Below, piece by piece: positions 1 to 6,562 of a stretch of DNA of 7,331 nucleotides. Under the pieces are notes generated by a model. The model was given only the letters and a program-made list of their open reading frames with translations, was not told where the DNA came from and made no database searches. Position numbers and translations under genes: made by a program. The stretch is from contig JAGPKI010000029.1 in the NCBI GenBank assembly GCA_018054005.1, positions 6,992 to 14,322 of the forward strand. The letters run 5' to 3'. Numbering within the stretch: position 1 is the stretch's first letter; every line of letters starts with the position of its first letter. Source of the DNA: Caldisericia bacterium. GTDB taxonomy: Bacteria; Caldisericota; Caldisericia; UBA6126; JAGPKI01.

Positions 1-90
1 TTTCCTCTCTTTACATACACATGCACCTCTTCTTGTAATTCTGCACTTGAAACAGACTACCATCTTTCTCATTTCGCACACTCTCCCCTC

Positions 91-202
91 TGTCATTCCC
101 GCGACCTATTTGTCATTCAGAGCGATTGCGGGAATCCAAGAAGTATTTCTTTTTCAAACAAAAGGAAAAGAGTCTGGATCCCCAATCAAGTTGGGGATGA
201 CA
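91..202. repeat. Palindromic element, copy 1 (MITE-like, about 112 bp)
   Basis: The element opens with TGTCATTCCC and closes with GGGGATGACA, giving imperfect terminal inverted repeats. Inside, ATTCCCGC (95-102) pairs with GCGGGAAT (128-135), and ATCCCCAA (178-185) pairs with TTGGGGAT (191-198) around a 5-nt loop. The central part, CCAAGAAGTATTTCTTTT and then AAAAGGAAAAGAGTCTGG, is itself a loose inverted repeat, so the whole unit could fold into a long cruciform or RNA hairpin. A second TGTCATTC start at 111 sits inside the first arm, which looks like a nested or duplicated left end. No flanking target-site duplication is obvious. Confidence 0.7.
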
Positions 203-289
203 ATGGGTGTGCTTTCGAGGATGACAGTTACTATGGATTCCCGATAAAAGATTTCGGGAATGACAGTGGGTCTGCCTTCGAGGATGACA
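200..289. repeat. Duplicated right-end modules flanking a small hairpin
   Basis: Two near-identical segments of about 27 bp lie at 200-226 and 263-289. Both run from GACA through GGGT(G/C)TGC(T/C) to TTCGAGGATGACA, and both look like isolated right ends of the larger element. Between them ATTCCCGA (237-244) pairs with TCGGGAAT (254-261) across a 9-nt loop. Successive ATGACA ends therefore fall at 202, 226, 265 and 289, like stacked insertions or unequal-recombination products. Confidence 0.7.
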
Positions 290-363
290 TAAGTGTTGTC
301 ATTTCGCACACTCTCTCTCTGTCATTCCCGCGACCTATTTCTGTCATTCCTAGCGATTTTTCT

Positions 364-472
364 TGTCATTCAGGTCGATTGCGGGGATCCAGGAAGTATT
401 TTTACATTCCCATTTACATGGGAATCCAGTAATAAAAAGAAACGTGGATCCTCGATCAGGTCGAGGATGACA
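364..472. repeat. Palindromic element, copy 2 (MITE-like, about 109 bp)
   Basis: The element opens with TGTCATTC (364) and ends with GGATGACA (472), the same ends and nearly the same length as copy 1. Its interior differs: the linker carries an extra hairpin, ATTCCCAT (406-413) against ATGGGAAT (418-425) with a 4-nt loop. The right arm is ATCCTCGA (448-455) against TCGAGGAT (461-468) with a 5-nt loop. It is preceded by partial left-end modules at 320 and 342 and by the leader at 298. Confidence 0.7.
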
Positions 473-482
473 TAATAAGTGT

Positions 483-545
483 TGTCATTTCGCACACTCC
501 TCTTTGTCATTCAGAGCGATTGCGTGGATCCAGGAAGTATTTCTT
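483..545. repeat. Truncated third repeat copy
   Basis: This segment has the TGTCATTTCGCACACTC leader, then TGTCATTCAGAGCGATTGCG and GGATCCAGGAAGTATTTCT. These match the left half of copy 1 almost base for base. The right half (TGGATCC...GGATGACA) is absent and the sequence passes into AT-rich DNA, so this is a 3'-truncated or half-length copy. Confidence 0.75.
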
Positions 546-760
546 TCTTTTAATTTTAATAAAGAAAAATTTCTTGAAATTAATAATGAAAAACATGATA
601 GCTTCTCGATAGAGAAATTTGAGAATAACAAATTACCTAACGGATTCCTATAATAATTAAATCCTAAAATGACCTTTAAGAAGCATTCATAAATTACATT
701 TTTGACAAACTTTAAGAACATATCCCCAAAATCTTTAATATATATTATAATATCTTTGAT
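546..760. other. AT-rich intergenic region upstream of guaA, no gene seen
   Basis: I find no credible coding frame here on either strand. The only structure is weak AT-rich folding: TTAATTT (550-556) with AAATTAA (577-583), enclosing AAGAAA (562-567) with TTTCTT (570-575), and a 5-bp TTCTC/GAGAA stem at 603-616. A TTGACA hexamer sits at 702-707 but has no -10 box at the usual 16-18 bp spacing. I looked for a purine riboswitch, given the purine gene downstream, and saw no recognisable core. The region presumably holds the guaA promoter. Confidence 0.6.
746..751 (+). promoter_or_regulatory. Candidate -10 box (TATAAT) for guaA
   Basis: A perfect TATAAT lies with only 9 nt between it and the guaA ATG at 761. 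There is no good -35 match 16-18 bp upstream (the region around 722-729 reads TCCCCAA), and the DNA is so AT-rich that a chance match is possible. If it is real, transcription would begin within a few bases of the start codon. Confidence 0.35.
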
Positions 761-2278
761 ATGATTGGAATAATTGACTTTGGTTCACAGTATACGCAGT
801 TAATTGCAAGAAGGATAAGGGAATTATCAGTTTTTTCTAAGATATACCCATACTTTGTCAAAAAGGATGAACTTAAAGATTGCGATGCTTTAATTCTCTC
901 TGGGAGTCCTAAGTCAGTTCTCGAAGAAAATCATCCTGATATGCCTACTGAATTATGGGATATAAATATTCCAATATTAGGTATATGTTATGGTATGCAG
1001 CTCATTGCAAAACACTATGGAGGAGAAGTTTTAGCCGGTAAGGCAGAATTTGGCAAAGCAAACCTTCAAATACTCAAAAAAACTTCCAAGCTTTTCGCTG
1101 GTGTACCTGACAATGTAACAGTATGGATGAGTCATGGGGATTATGTATCAAAAGTACCTAAAGATTTTGAATTAACTGCTGAAACCTCTTCTGTTAAAAT
1201 AGCTGCTATCGAATCAGCAGAACTTAAAAGATATGGTATACAATTTCACCCTGAAGTTCACCACTCAGTTTGTGGAATGAAAGTATTAGAAAACTTTCTT
1301 TTCAGTATTGCGAATGCAAAAAAAGATTGGAACCTTAAAAGTTTTGTTGATGAAGAAGTTGCAAACCTAAAAAAAGAGATTGGTAATGAAAAAGTAATAT
1401 GTGGTATAAGTGGAGGAGTTGATTCAACTGTCTCAGCCTTATTAGTCCATAAAGCAATCGGGAATAATTTAAAATGCATATTTGTTGACCATGGGCTTTT
1501 AAGAACTTTTGAAAAAGAAGAAGTTACTGAAGCTCTTAAAAATTTAGGGTTGAATTTAACAATATTGGATAGAAAGGATCTTTTTCTGAGTGCTTTAAAA
1601 GGTATATCAGACCCAGAAGAAAAGCGAAAAATTATAGGAAAGCTCTTCATAGATGTATTTTCTGAGGAAGCAAAAGCTTTTAATGCGACAAGACTTGTAC
1701 AGGGAACACTTTATCCCGACTCCATTGAAAGTTCAGGAGGTGTTTCAGGGATTGCAGACAAAATTAAAAGCCATCATAATGTTGGGGGATTACCAGCCAA
1801 TTTAAATCTTAAACTTATTGAACCACTAAAATATCTATTTAAAGATGAGGTTAGGATTATAGGTAAGGAATTAGGCATAGAAAACAAATTATTATATAGG
1901 CAACCCTTTCCTGGACCAGGACTTGCAGTCCGTATAATTGGCGAAATAACAGAAGAAAGACTCTCAATTTTACGTCATGCTGACAAAATTTTAAGAGAAG
2001 AAATTGCAAAATTTGATAAAGATAATAAAGTATGGCAAGGCTTTGCAGTGCTATTACCTATTAGAAGTGTTGGAGTTATGGGAGATAGAAGAACTTATAG
2101 TTATGTAATTGCTTTAAGAATGGTTGAATCTACCGATGGTATGACTGCTATATGGTATAAAGCAAGTAATGAATTTCTTGAAGTAGTCAGCAACCGCATA
2201 ACAAATGAGGTTAAAGGGGTAAATAGAGTTGTATATGATATTACTTCAAAACCTCCTGCAACTATTGAATGGGAGTAA
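761..2278 (+). CDS. guaA: GMP synthase (glutamine-hydrolysing)
   Basis: This cytosolic enzyme makes GMP from XMP, ATP and glutamine in the last step of de novo guanine nucleotide synthesis. The 505-residue chain has the full bacterial layout. The N-terminal class I glutamine amidotransferase domain opens with IIDFGSQYTQLIARR and has the nucleophile Cys76 in GICYGMQ and the partners His163 and Glu165 in QFHPEVH. The ATP-pyrophosphatase domain has its P-loop SGGVDST at 217-223. The C-terminal dimerisation domain contains QPFPGPGLAVRIIGE and ends in the family signature ITSKPPATIEWE. The length is close to the 525 residues of E. coli; the difference is mainly a shorter N-terminus. The ATG is placed just where homologues begin, and no upstream start codon is available in frame. 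No Shine-Dalgarno is visible (upstream reads TATCTTTGAT). It is the first gene of the cluster, 7 bp before the next. Confidence 0.98.
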   Translation: MIGIIDFGSQYTQLIARRIRELSVFSKIYPYFVKKDELKDCDALILSGSPKSVLEENHPDMPTELWDINIPILGICYGMQLIAKHYGGEVLAGKAEFGKANLQILKKTSKLFAGVPDNVTVWMSHGDYVSKVPKDFELTAETSSVKIAAIESAELKRYGIQFHPEVHHSVCGMKVLENFLFSIANAKKDWNLKSFVDEEVANLKKEIGNEKVICGISGGVDSTVSALLVHKAIGNNLKCIFVDHGLLRTFEKEEVTEALKNLGLNLTILDRKDLFLSALKGISDPEEKRKIIGKLFIDVFSEEAKAFNATRLVQGTLYPDSIESSGGVSGIADKIKSHHNVGGLPANLNLKLIEPLKYLFKDEVRIIGKELGIENKLLYRQPFPGPGLAVRIIGEITEERLSILRHADKILREEIAKFDKDNKVWQGFAVLLPIRSVGVMGDRRTYSYVIALRMVESTDGMTAIWYKASNEFLEVVSNRITNEVKGVNRVVYDITSKPPATIEWE

Positions 2279-2285
2279 CTTATAA

Positions 2286-3482
2286 ATGTTATCAATTAAA
2301 AAAAGGATATATTTAAGAAATAGAGTAGAAGAGGCTATTAGGAAAAAAGATTTTCATAAAGCTATATCCGCATTCAAAGAAGGGTTAAAATTAGATATTC
2401 ACTATTATTGGTATTATTTGTTCATTGGTGATATATATTATTTTGAGCTATATGATACGGATAGTGCAATTTTTTGGTATGAAAAATGTATAGAGTTAGG
2501 AGGAGATAGCTTAAGCAATGATACTCTTTCTCCTTTAAGATATTTATTAAAGAGACTCTCAAAAATCTATTTTGATAAAGAGGACTATAATAAAGCTATT
2601 AAATATTATGAATGGTTTATATCCTTTAAGCCATCTAATTTCCATGATACTGATTTTGTGAATTATGCTAAAGCTCTTTTAGAGCTTGGCAACAGAGAAA
2701 AGGCAATCTCAGTATTAAAAATGGGTGAAAAATACTCAAAAAGCACAAAAATAAGGAAGATGCTTTCAGAACTAACTGGTGAAGAATATGATTTAACGGA
2801 TTTTAAAAGAATTAAAAATGGCTACGAGAGGATTCCTATTAAAACTCCAATTATTAAAATAGGGGATGATATCTGCGAGATAGCAGACAAGCTCACTAAA
2901 GGTATTAGAAGAGAGGGTGACATAATTACTCTTGCTTCAGCAGTAACTGCTTTAGCAGAAGGAAGAGCTAAAAGTGTTGATGTTATTTATGCATCACCTT
3001 TAGCCAAACTTCTTTCTTTTTTCGTCAAAAAAGATAATTATCCTTTTGGAGGAAATGCCCCCCTTTGCAACCCCCTTGCAATGCAGATAGCTATAAACGA
3101 AGCAGGATTAGCGAGAATTATCTTTTCAGCACTTTTTGGAGGAGTTCTTGGAAAGTTATTTCGTAAAAATGGTCTATTCTATAGGTTGGCTGGTCCACAA
3201 TCTGCTTTAATTGATGATATGCCAGGTGCCATACCTCCTTATGACTATTATGTAATATTGGGGCCCAAGGATTCCTATAAAACTTCCTTAAAAATCAAAG
3301 AAATGACTTCGTGTGATGCAGCAATTGTTGATGCCAATGACCTCGGTATAGCATGGGTTGTTGGTACCAGCGATAAAAGCAAAGCTCGAGAAATTGAAGA
3401 GGCTTTATCTGATAACCCTCAAGGTAACGGAGACCAACAAACACCAATAGTATTATTGCGAAAAGTAAATGTCATTAATTAA
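2286..3482 (+). CDS. TPR protein fused to a CofE-like (F420-ligase family) domain
   Basis: The 398-residue product has two parts. Residues about 10-150 form TPR-like helical repeats (e.g. AIRKKDFHKAISAFKEGLKL, then repeats around 88-120 and 124-150), which normally bind other proteins. Residues about 183-394 resemble the F420-0:gamma-glutamyl ligase family (COG1478/PF01996). The cues are IKTPIIKIGDDICEIA at the domain start, GDIITLASAVTALAEGRA, GNAPLCNPLAMQIAINEAG, VILGPKD, IVDANDLG and QQTPIVLLR near the end. The catalytic signature I recall for true CofE (AGIDxSN, and a DT pair before GR) is not seen, so F420 glutamylation is doubtful and the substrate is unknown. No signal peptide or clear membrane helix is present, although 275-300 is hydrophobic. 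GGGAG at 2271-2275, inside the last codons of guaA, is its ribosome binding site. The 3' end overlaps recO by 14 bp. Confidence 0.8.
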   Translation: MLSIKKRIYLRNRVEEAIRKKDFHKAISAFKEGLKLDIHYYWYYLFIGDIYYFELYDTDSAIFWYEKCIELGGDSLSNDTLSPLRYLLKRLSKIYFDKEDYNKAIKYYEWFISFKPSNFHDTDFVNYAKALLELGNREKAISVLKMGEKYSKSTKIRKMLSELTGEEYDLTDFKRIKNGYERIPIKTPIIKIGDDICEIADKLTKGIRREGDIITLASAVTALAEGRAKSVDVIYASPLAKLLSFFVKKDNYPFGGNAPLCNPLAMQIAINEAGLARIIFSALFGGVLGKLFRKNGLFYRLAGPQSALIDDMPGAIPPYDYYVILGPKDSYKTSLKIKEMTSCDAAIVDANDLGIAWVVGTSDKSKAREIEEALSDNPQGNGDQQTPIVLLRKVNVIN

Positions 3483-4248
3483 GACTCAGGCAATTCTCAT
3501 AAAAAGTAAAAGGTATAAAGAAAGAGACAAACTTTTAACATATATAACTGAAGATTATGGTAAAATTCTGTCTCTCTGTAAAGGTTCAAGAGTTCCATTA
3601 AATAAGTGGGGTAGCTCTACAGAACCACCCAACGTATCCTATATTCAGCTTTATCAGATAAAAGACTTTTTTACTTTGACTGAAGTTAAAGGTTCTCAGA
3701 TTTTTAATAATATTATTTCGAGCTTTCAAAGGTCCCTCGTGTTTAGTTATATATCTGATATTCTCGACTCTTTATTGCTTCCTCTATCACCTTCTAAAAA
3801 TACATATTATCTCACTCTATCATCTATTTATATTTTGGATGATAAAGAAATCGCTCCAATTTTAGCAGGGTATATTTTTGCATTGAAATTTCTCGATGTG
3901 CAGGGTTATAGGCTTGAAATTAATAAATGCGTAAGGTGTGGAAAAAGTATAAATGATAATATTAAGGAGTTCTATTTATCTCTCGAGGATGGAGGAGCTT
4001 TGTGTGAATCCTGCTCCAAATTTACAGGTTCTTTTATCACAAGATTGGGAGAACAAGAAACTTCTTTCCTTAAGAATGTTATTTGTCTTGATCTGAGCGA
4101 TGCTTATCTTACTCAAAAGCTATCTCTCGAAAATTATGAAAATTTAGATAAAATGATATTGGATTATTATTATTTGAAGTTTAAAAAAAGAATTGTTAGT
4201 TTAGTGGAATTAATGAAAAAATATAATAAAAGGAGTAAGGTTGTATGA
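3469..4248 (+). CDS. recO: DNA repair protein RecO
   Basis: RecO works with RecF and RecR to load RecA onto SSB-coated single-stranded DNA and to anneal strands during gap and break repair. The 259-residue length is normal for the family. The N-terminal OB-fold begins with KTQAILIKSKRYKERDKLLT, followed by YGKILSLCKGSR, closely following the family pattern (KTEAIVLK..-DKLLT..-GK.....KGAR). The C-terminal part carries the zinc-finger pairs Cys154-x2-Cys157 (CVRC) and Cys179-x2-Cys182 (CESC), kept in many but not all RecO proteins. The start fits the family N-terminus exactly. No Shine-Dalgarno precedes it, and it overlaps the upstream gene by 14 bp, suggesting translational coupling. Its stop codon overlaps the start of the PEPCK gene in an ATGA arrangement. 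Confidence 0.93.
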   Translation: MSLIKTQAILIKSKRYKERDKLLTYITEDYGKILSLCKGSRVPLNKWGSSTEPPNVSYIQLYQIKDFFTLTEVKGSQIFNNIISSFQRSLVFSYISDILDSLLLPLSPSKNTYYLTLSSIYILDDKEIAPILAGYIFALKFLDVQGYRLEINKCVRCGKSINDNIKEFYLSLEDGGALCESCSKFTGSFITRLGEQETSFLKNVICLDLSDAYLTQKLSLENYENLDKMILDYYYLKFKKRIVSLVELMKKYNKRSKVV

Positions 4249-5720
4249 ACTTGATTGAAAATCCATCTTTAGAAGAATTACGTCAAATGGCTAAAGGGGA
4301 GGAAAGAACCACTATTTACGGTAGTGCCAGCTACATCACAAGAATTAGGTCGAGAAGTGCTAAATTTACTGAAATAATTTATGATAAACCTACACAAATC
4401 CAGCAAGAAATTATAGATAATGTTAATAATTATCTCAAAGACAAAGATGTAATTATGCTTGAGAGAACAATGTGTATGAACCCGGACTATAGACTTGCTT
4501 GCAGATTCTATGTAACTAAACCATATGCAAGAATTGCTTATATGTGGGGTTCTCTTCTTTTTGATCCCTTTAAGTCCGAGCCAGATATGGTTGTTATAGA
4601 TGTTCCAGAATGGCCTGAGAGAAAGGTATTGGTTGACGCAAAGAACCTAAAAACTTATGTCTTAGGGACTGACTACACTGGAGAAATTAAGAAAGCTTTT
4701 TTAAGAATGTGTATGTATTTTGCCAAAATTAAAAAAGGAAGACTCGGACTCCATGCAGGAAGCAAAATAATAAAAGTGTTTGATAATGATAATATTTTAA
4801 GAGAAAAAGGAGTAATATTTTTTGGTTTAAGTGGGACAGGTAAAACTACATTAACCTGTCATGACCATGATTTAAAAAGCCCTGAAGGAGTTACAATCAG
4901 GCAGGATGACATAGTTTTATTAGGAAGAGATGGTTCCTGCATCGGTACTGAATGCAATTTCTACATTAAGACGGAGGGCTTAGAGCCTGTTAACCAAAAA
5001 GTTCTTTATAAGGCTTTAATGTCTAAAAGAGCTATCCTTGAAAATGTTTATGTAGCAGAAGATGGTACAATAGACCTTGATAATTTTGAATATAGTTCAA
5101 ATGGTAGAGCTGTAGTTTTTAGAGGGGATATGGATTCTACAGATGACAAAATTGACTTGCCAAATTTATCCATTCTTGTTTTTATAACAAGAAGGGATGA
5201 TGTTGTCCCTCCTATTGCAAAGCTAACTCCTTTGCAAGCTGCTGCTTTCTTTGTTTTAGGAGAGTCTATCGAAACATCAGCAGGAGACCCAACTCAAGCA
5301 GGAAAATCAAAAAGAGTTGTTGGGACTAATCCATTTATTGTTGGTTCAGAAGCAGAAGAGGGAAACATTTTTTACGATATAATAAAAGGGCTACCTAATT
5401 TACAATGCTTTGTAATGAATACAGGTCATATTGGTGGAGCAACTGGAGAAAAAATCACAGTTAAAGATTCAACTGAAATAATTAAGCAAATTGCAAAAGA
5501 TAAAATGAGTTGGACAAAAGATCCTTTCTGGGGTTATTTAGTTCCTTCAAATATAGAAGGAATTGACTATTCAAGGTTTGATTTAAAGAAATTTTATAGT
5601 GAAAGTGAAATTTTAGATTTGAATAAAAAACTCCTAAAAGAAAGAGTGGAGTGGCTTAATAAGTTTCCAGATCTTAATCCAGACATAAAAAAAGTATTTG
5701 ATGAAATTTATAAACCCTAA
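4245..5720 (+). CDS. pckA: Divergent ATP-type phosphoenolpyruvate carboxykinase
   Basis: Predicted to interconvert oxaloacetate plus ATP and PEP plus CO2 plus ADP, the entry to gluconeogenesis or, in reverse, an anaplerotic CO2-fixing step. Residues that align by eye with E. coli PckA are Arg37 (RSAK, for Arg65), Tyr144 and Lys150 (DYTGEIKK, for Tyr207/Lys213), His170 (GLHAGSK, for His232), the P-loop GLSGTGKTT at 194-202, an Asp221-Asp222 pair (for Asp268/Asp269) and Arg288 (SNGRA, for Arg333). RAILENVYVAEDGTIDLD is also typical. It is nevertheless divergent: 491 residues against about 540, RQDDIVLL in place of the usual GDDEHGW, about six extra residues between P-loop and Asp pair, and GEKITVKDST where E. 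coli has GKRISIKDTR near the adenine site. AGGAG at 4231-4235 precedes the ATG by 9 nt. It overlaps recO by 4 bp and the methyltransferase gene by 20 bp. Confidence 0.87.
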   Translation: MNLIENPSLEELRQMAKGEERTTIYGSASYITRIRSRSAKFTEIIYDKPTQIQQEIIDNVNNYLKDKDVIMLERTMCMNPDYRLACRFYVTKPYARIAYMWGSLLFDPFKSEPDMVVIDVPEWPERKVLVDAKNLKTYVLGTDYTGEIKKAFLRMCMYFAKIKKGRLGLHAGSKIIKVFDNDNILREKGVIFFGLSGTGKTTLTCHDHDLKSPEGVTIRQDDIVLLGRDGSCIGTECNFYIKTEGLEPVNQKVLYKALMSKRAILENVYVAEDGTIDLDNFEYSSNGRAVVFRGDMDSTDDKIDLPNLSILVFITRRDDVVPPIAKLTPLQAAAFFVLGESIETSAGDPTQAGKSKRVVGTNPFIVGSEAEEGNIFYDIIKGLPNLQCFVMNTGHIGGATGEKITVKDSTEIIKQIAKDKMSWTKDPFWGYLVPSNIEGIDYSRFDLKKFYSESEILDLNKKLLKERVEWLNKFPDLNPDIKKVFDEIYKP

Positions 5721-6555
5721 TATTTTAGTCTCAGCAGGACTGCACTTTAAGAATATAGAGCATCCTTTCGAGCGTGAAATAAAAGGTATTGAGTCATTTG
5801 AAGAATGGGAATATAGAAAAGCTAAAGTAACGCTTTCCTACTTTTCTACCTTCTTTGATCTTAATAGATTATTTAAAGGGAAAAAGGTTCTCGATATAGG
5901 TTGTGGTGGTGGAGGTAAAACTGCTTATATAGCTAAATACTATGAGCCAAAGCAGATTTATGGGGTAGATTTATCAGAGGATTTTATAAGTAAAGCAAAG
6001 GAATTTGGAAAGTCATTAAATATTGAAGGGATGAATTTTTTTGTTTGTAATGCAGAGAACCTTCCTTTTAAGGATAGCGAATTTGATTCCATAATTCTAT
6101 TTGATACTTTTGAACACTTAAATAATCCTATAAAAGTCCTTAATGAAGCAAAAAGAGTACTAAAGGTGGGAGGTTATATATTAATTAGCTTCCCACCTTA
6201 TTATCATCCTTATGGAGCACATGTAAATGATTTAATTCCTATTCCATGGGTGCATTTATTTTTTGATAATAGTGCATTAGCTAAAGCATACTGGACATTA
6301 TCATTTTACAAAGAAGATGGAGAAAGAAGAAGAAAACTTAAAATAACAGGAGATAAAAATGGTTCACTTGAAATTGGCTATATTAATCAGATGACTATAA
6401 AAAAATGTAAAGAAATAATTAAATCTATTGATTTAAAAGTAAAATATTTTAAATATATTCCTTTGAAGGATTTTCTTTATCCATTTATTAATGTAAAAAT
6501 GATAAATGAATTAATAGTAAAAAATTGCGTAATAGTGCTTGAAAGGGGGCATTAA
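5701..6555 (+). CDS. Class I SAM-dependent methyltransferase, substrate unknown
   Basis: This 284-residue protein has a Methyltransf_11/UbiE-like Rossmann core. Motif I is VLDIGCGGGGKT (from residue 63), the acidic residue that binds the ribose of SAM is Asp90 in YGVDLS, and NAENLPFKDSEFDSIILFDT followed by FEHL forms the adenine-binding and post-motif region. RVLKVGGYILISFPPYYHPY follows, a pattern common in methyltransferases acting on lipids, quinones or sugar derivatives. About 60 residues precede the core and about 115 follow it; these presumably determine the substrate, which I cannot name. ATG 5701 is chosen; the codon just before it, TTG 5698, is an alternative. Neither has a Shine-Dalgarno, so translation is probably coupled to pckA, whose end it overlaps by 20 bp. 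No membrane segment is evident. Confidence 0.85.
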   Translation: MKFINPNILVSAGLHFKNIEHPFEREIKGIESFEEWEYRKAKVTLSYFSTFFDLNRLFKGKKVLDIGCGGGGKTAYIAKYYEPKQIYGVDLSEDFISKAKEFGKSLNIEGMNFFVCNAENLPFKDSEFDSIILFDTFEHLNNPIKVLNEAKRVLKVGGYILISFPPYYHPYGAHVNDLIPIPWVHLFFDNSALAKAYWTLSFYKEDGERRRKLKITGDKNGSLEIGYINQMTIKKCKEIIKSIDLKVKYFKYIPLKDFLYPFINVKMINELIVKNCVIVLERGH

Positions 6556-6562
6556 TTAAAAT

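Larger units (their letters stand above)
69..545. repeat. Mosaic intergenic repeat region with palindromic modules
   Basis: This non-coding stretch is built from recurring modules. The leader TCATTTCGCACACTC occurs at about 69, 299 and 485, so the period is roughly 229 then 185 bp. After each leader come one or more TGTCATTC-type half-elements (91, 111, 320, 342, 364, 505) leading to GCG(G/T)GGATCCAGGAAGTATTT-type ends. In the first two copies an AT-rich linker and an inversely oriented TGGATCC...GGATGACA half-element follow. The third copy stops near 545, where the sequence turns AT-rich. The modules resemble the dispersed GTCATTCCCGC/GCGGGAATCC palindromic elements seen between genes in many bacteria; that family link is from memory. 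Short open frames inside the region appear to be by-products of the repeats. I see no transposase. Confidence 0.85.

Noticed and set aside
1..63. Minus-strand start at 63 running off the left edge, with a CxxC...CxC pattern (MVVCFKCRITRRGACVCKER)
   Set aside because: Only 21 codons are visible. The cysteine spacing hints at a zinc-binding protein and GAGAAAG precedes the ATG, but this is too little to call a gene.
47..475. Short + strand frames of 66 and 60 codons (47-247 and 293-475)
   Set aside because: Both lie inside the palindromic repeat mosaic, and their peptides are direct translations of the repeat modules (e.g. SVIPATYLSFRAIAGIQE). No Shine-Dalgarno or family resemblance.
69..545. 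CRISPR array
   Set aside because: Repeats are not of fixed length, the spacing varies, spacers are themselves repeat modules, and no cas gene is present.
702..707. TTGACA as the -35 box of a promoter for guaA
   Set aside because: The nearest convincing -10 (746-751) is 38 bp away, and nothing resembling a -10 box lies 16-18 bp downstream of the hexamer.
485..721. Minus-strand frame of 78 codons
   Set aside because: It combines the AT-rich spacer with the truncated third repeat copy, has no recognisable domain, and reads through the probable guaA promoter region.
546..760. Purine riboswitch or T-box upstream of guaA
   Set aside because: No purine aptamer core, T-box motif or terminator hairpin followed by a T tract could be found.
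1258..1650. Minus-strand frame of 130 codons inside guaA
   Set aside because: It is antisense to a clear, full-length guaA and its peptide shows no domain; it is a codon-composition shadow.
2101..2295. Minus-strand frame of 64 codons over the guaA 3' end
   Set aside because: Antisense shadow of the conserved C-terminal dimerisation domain of GuaA.
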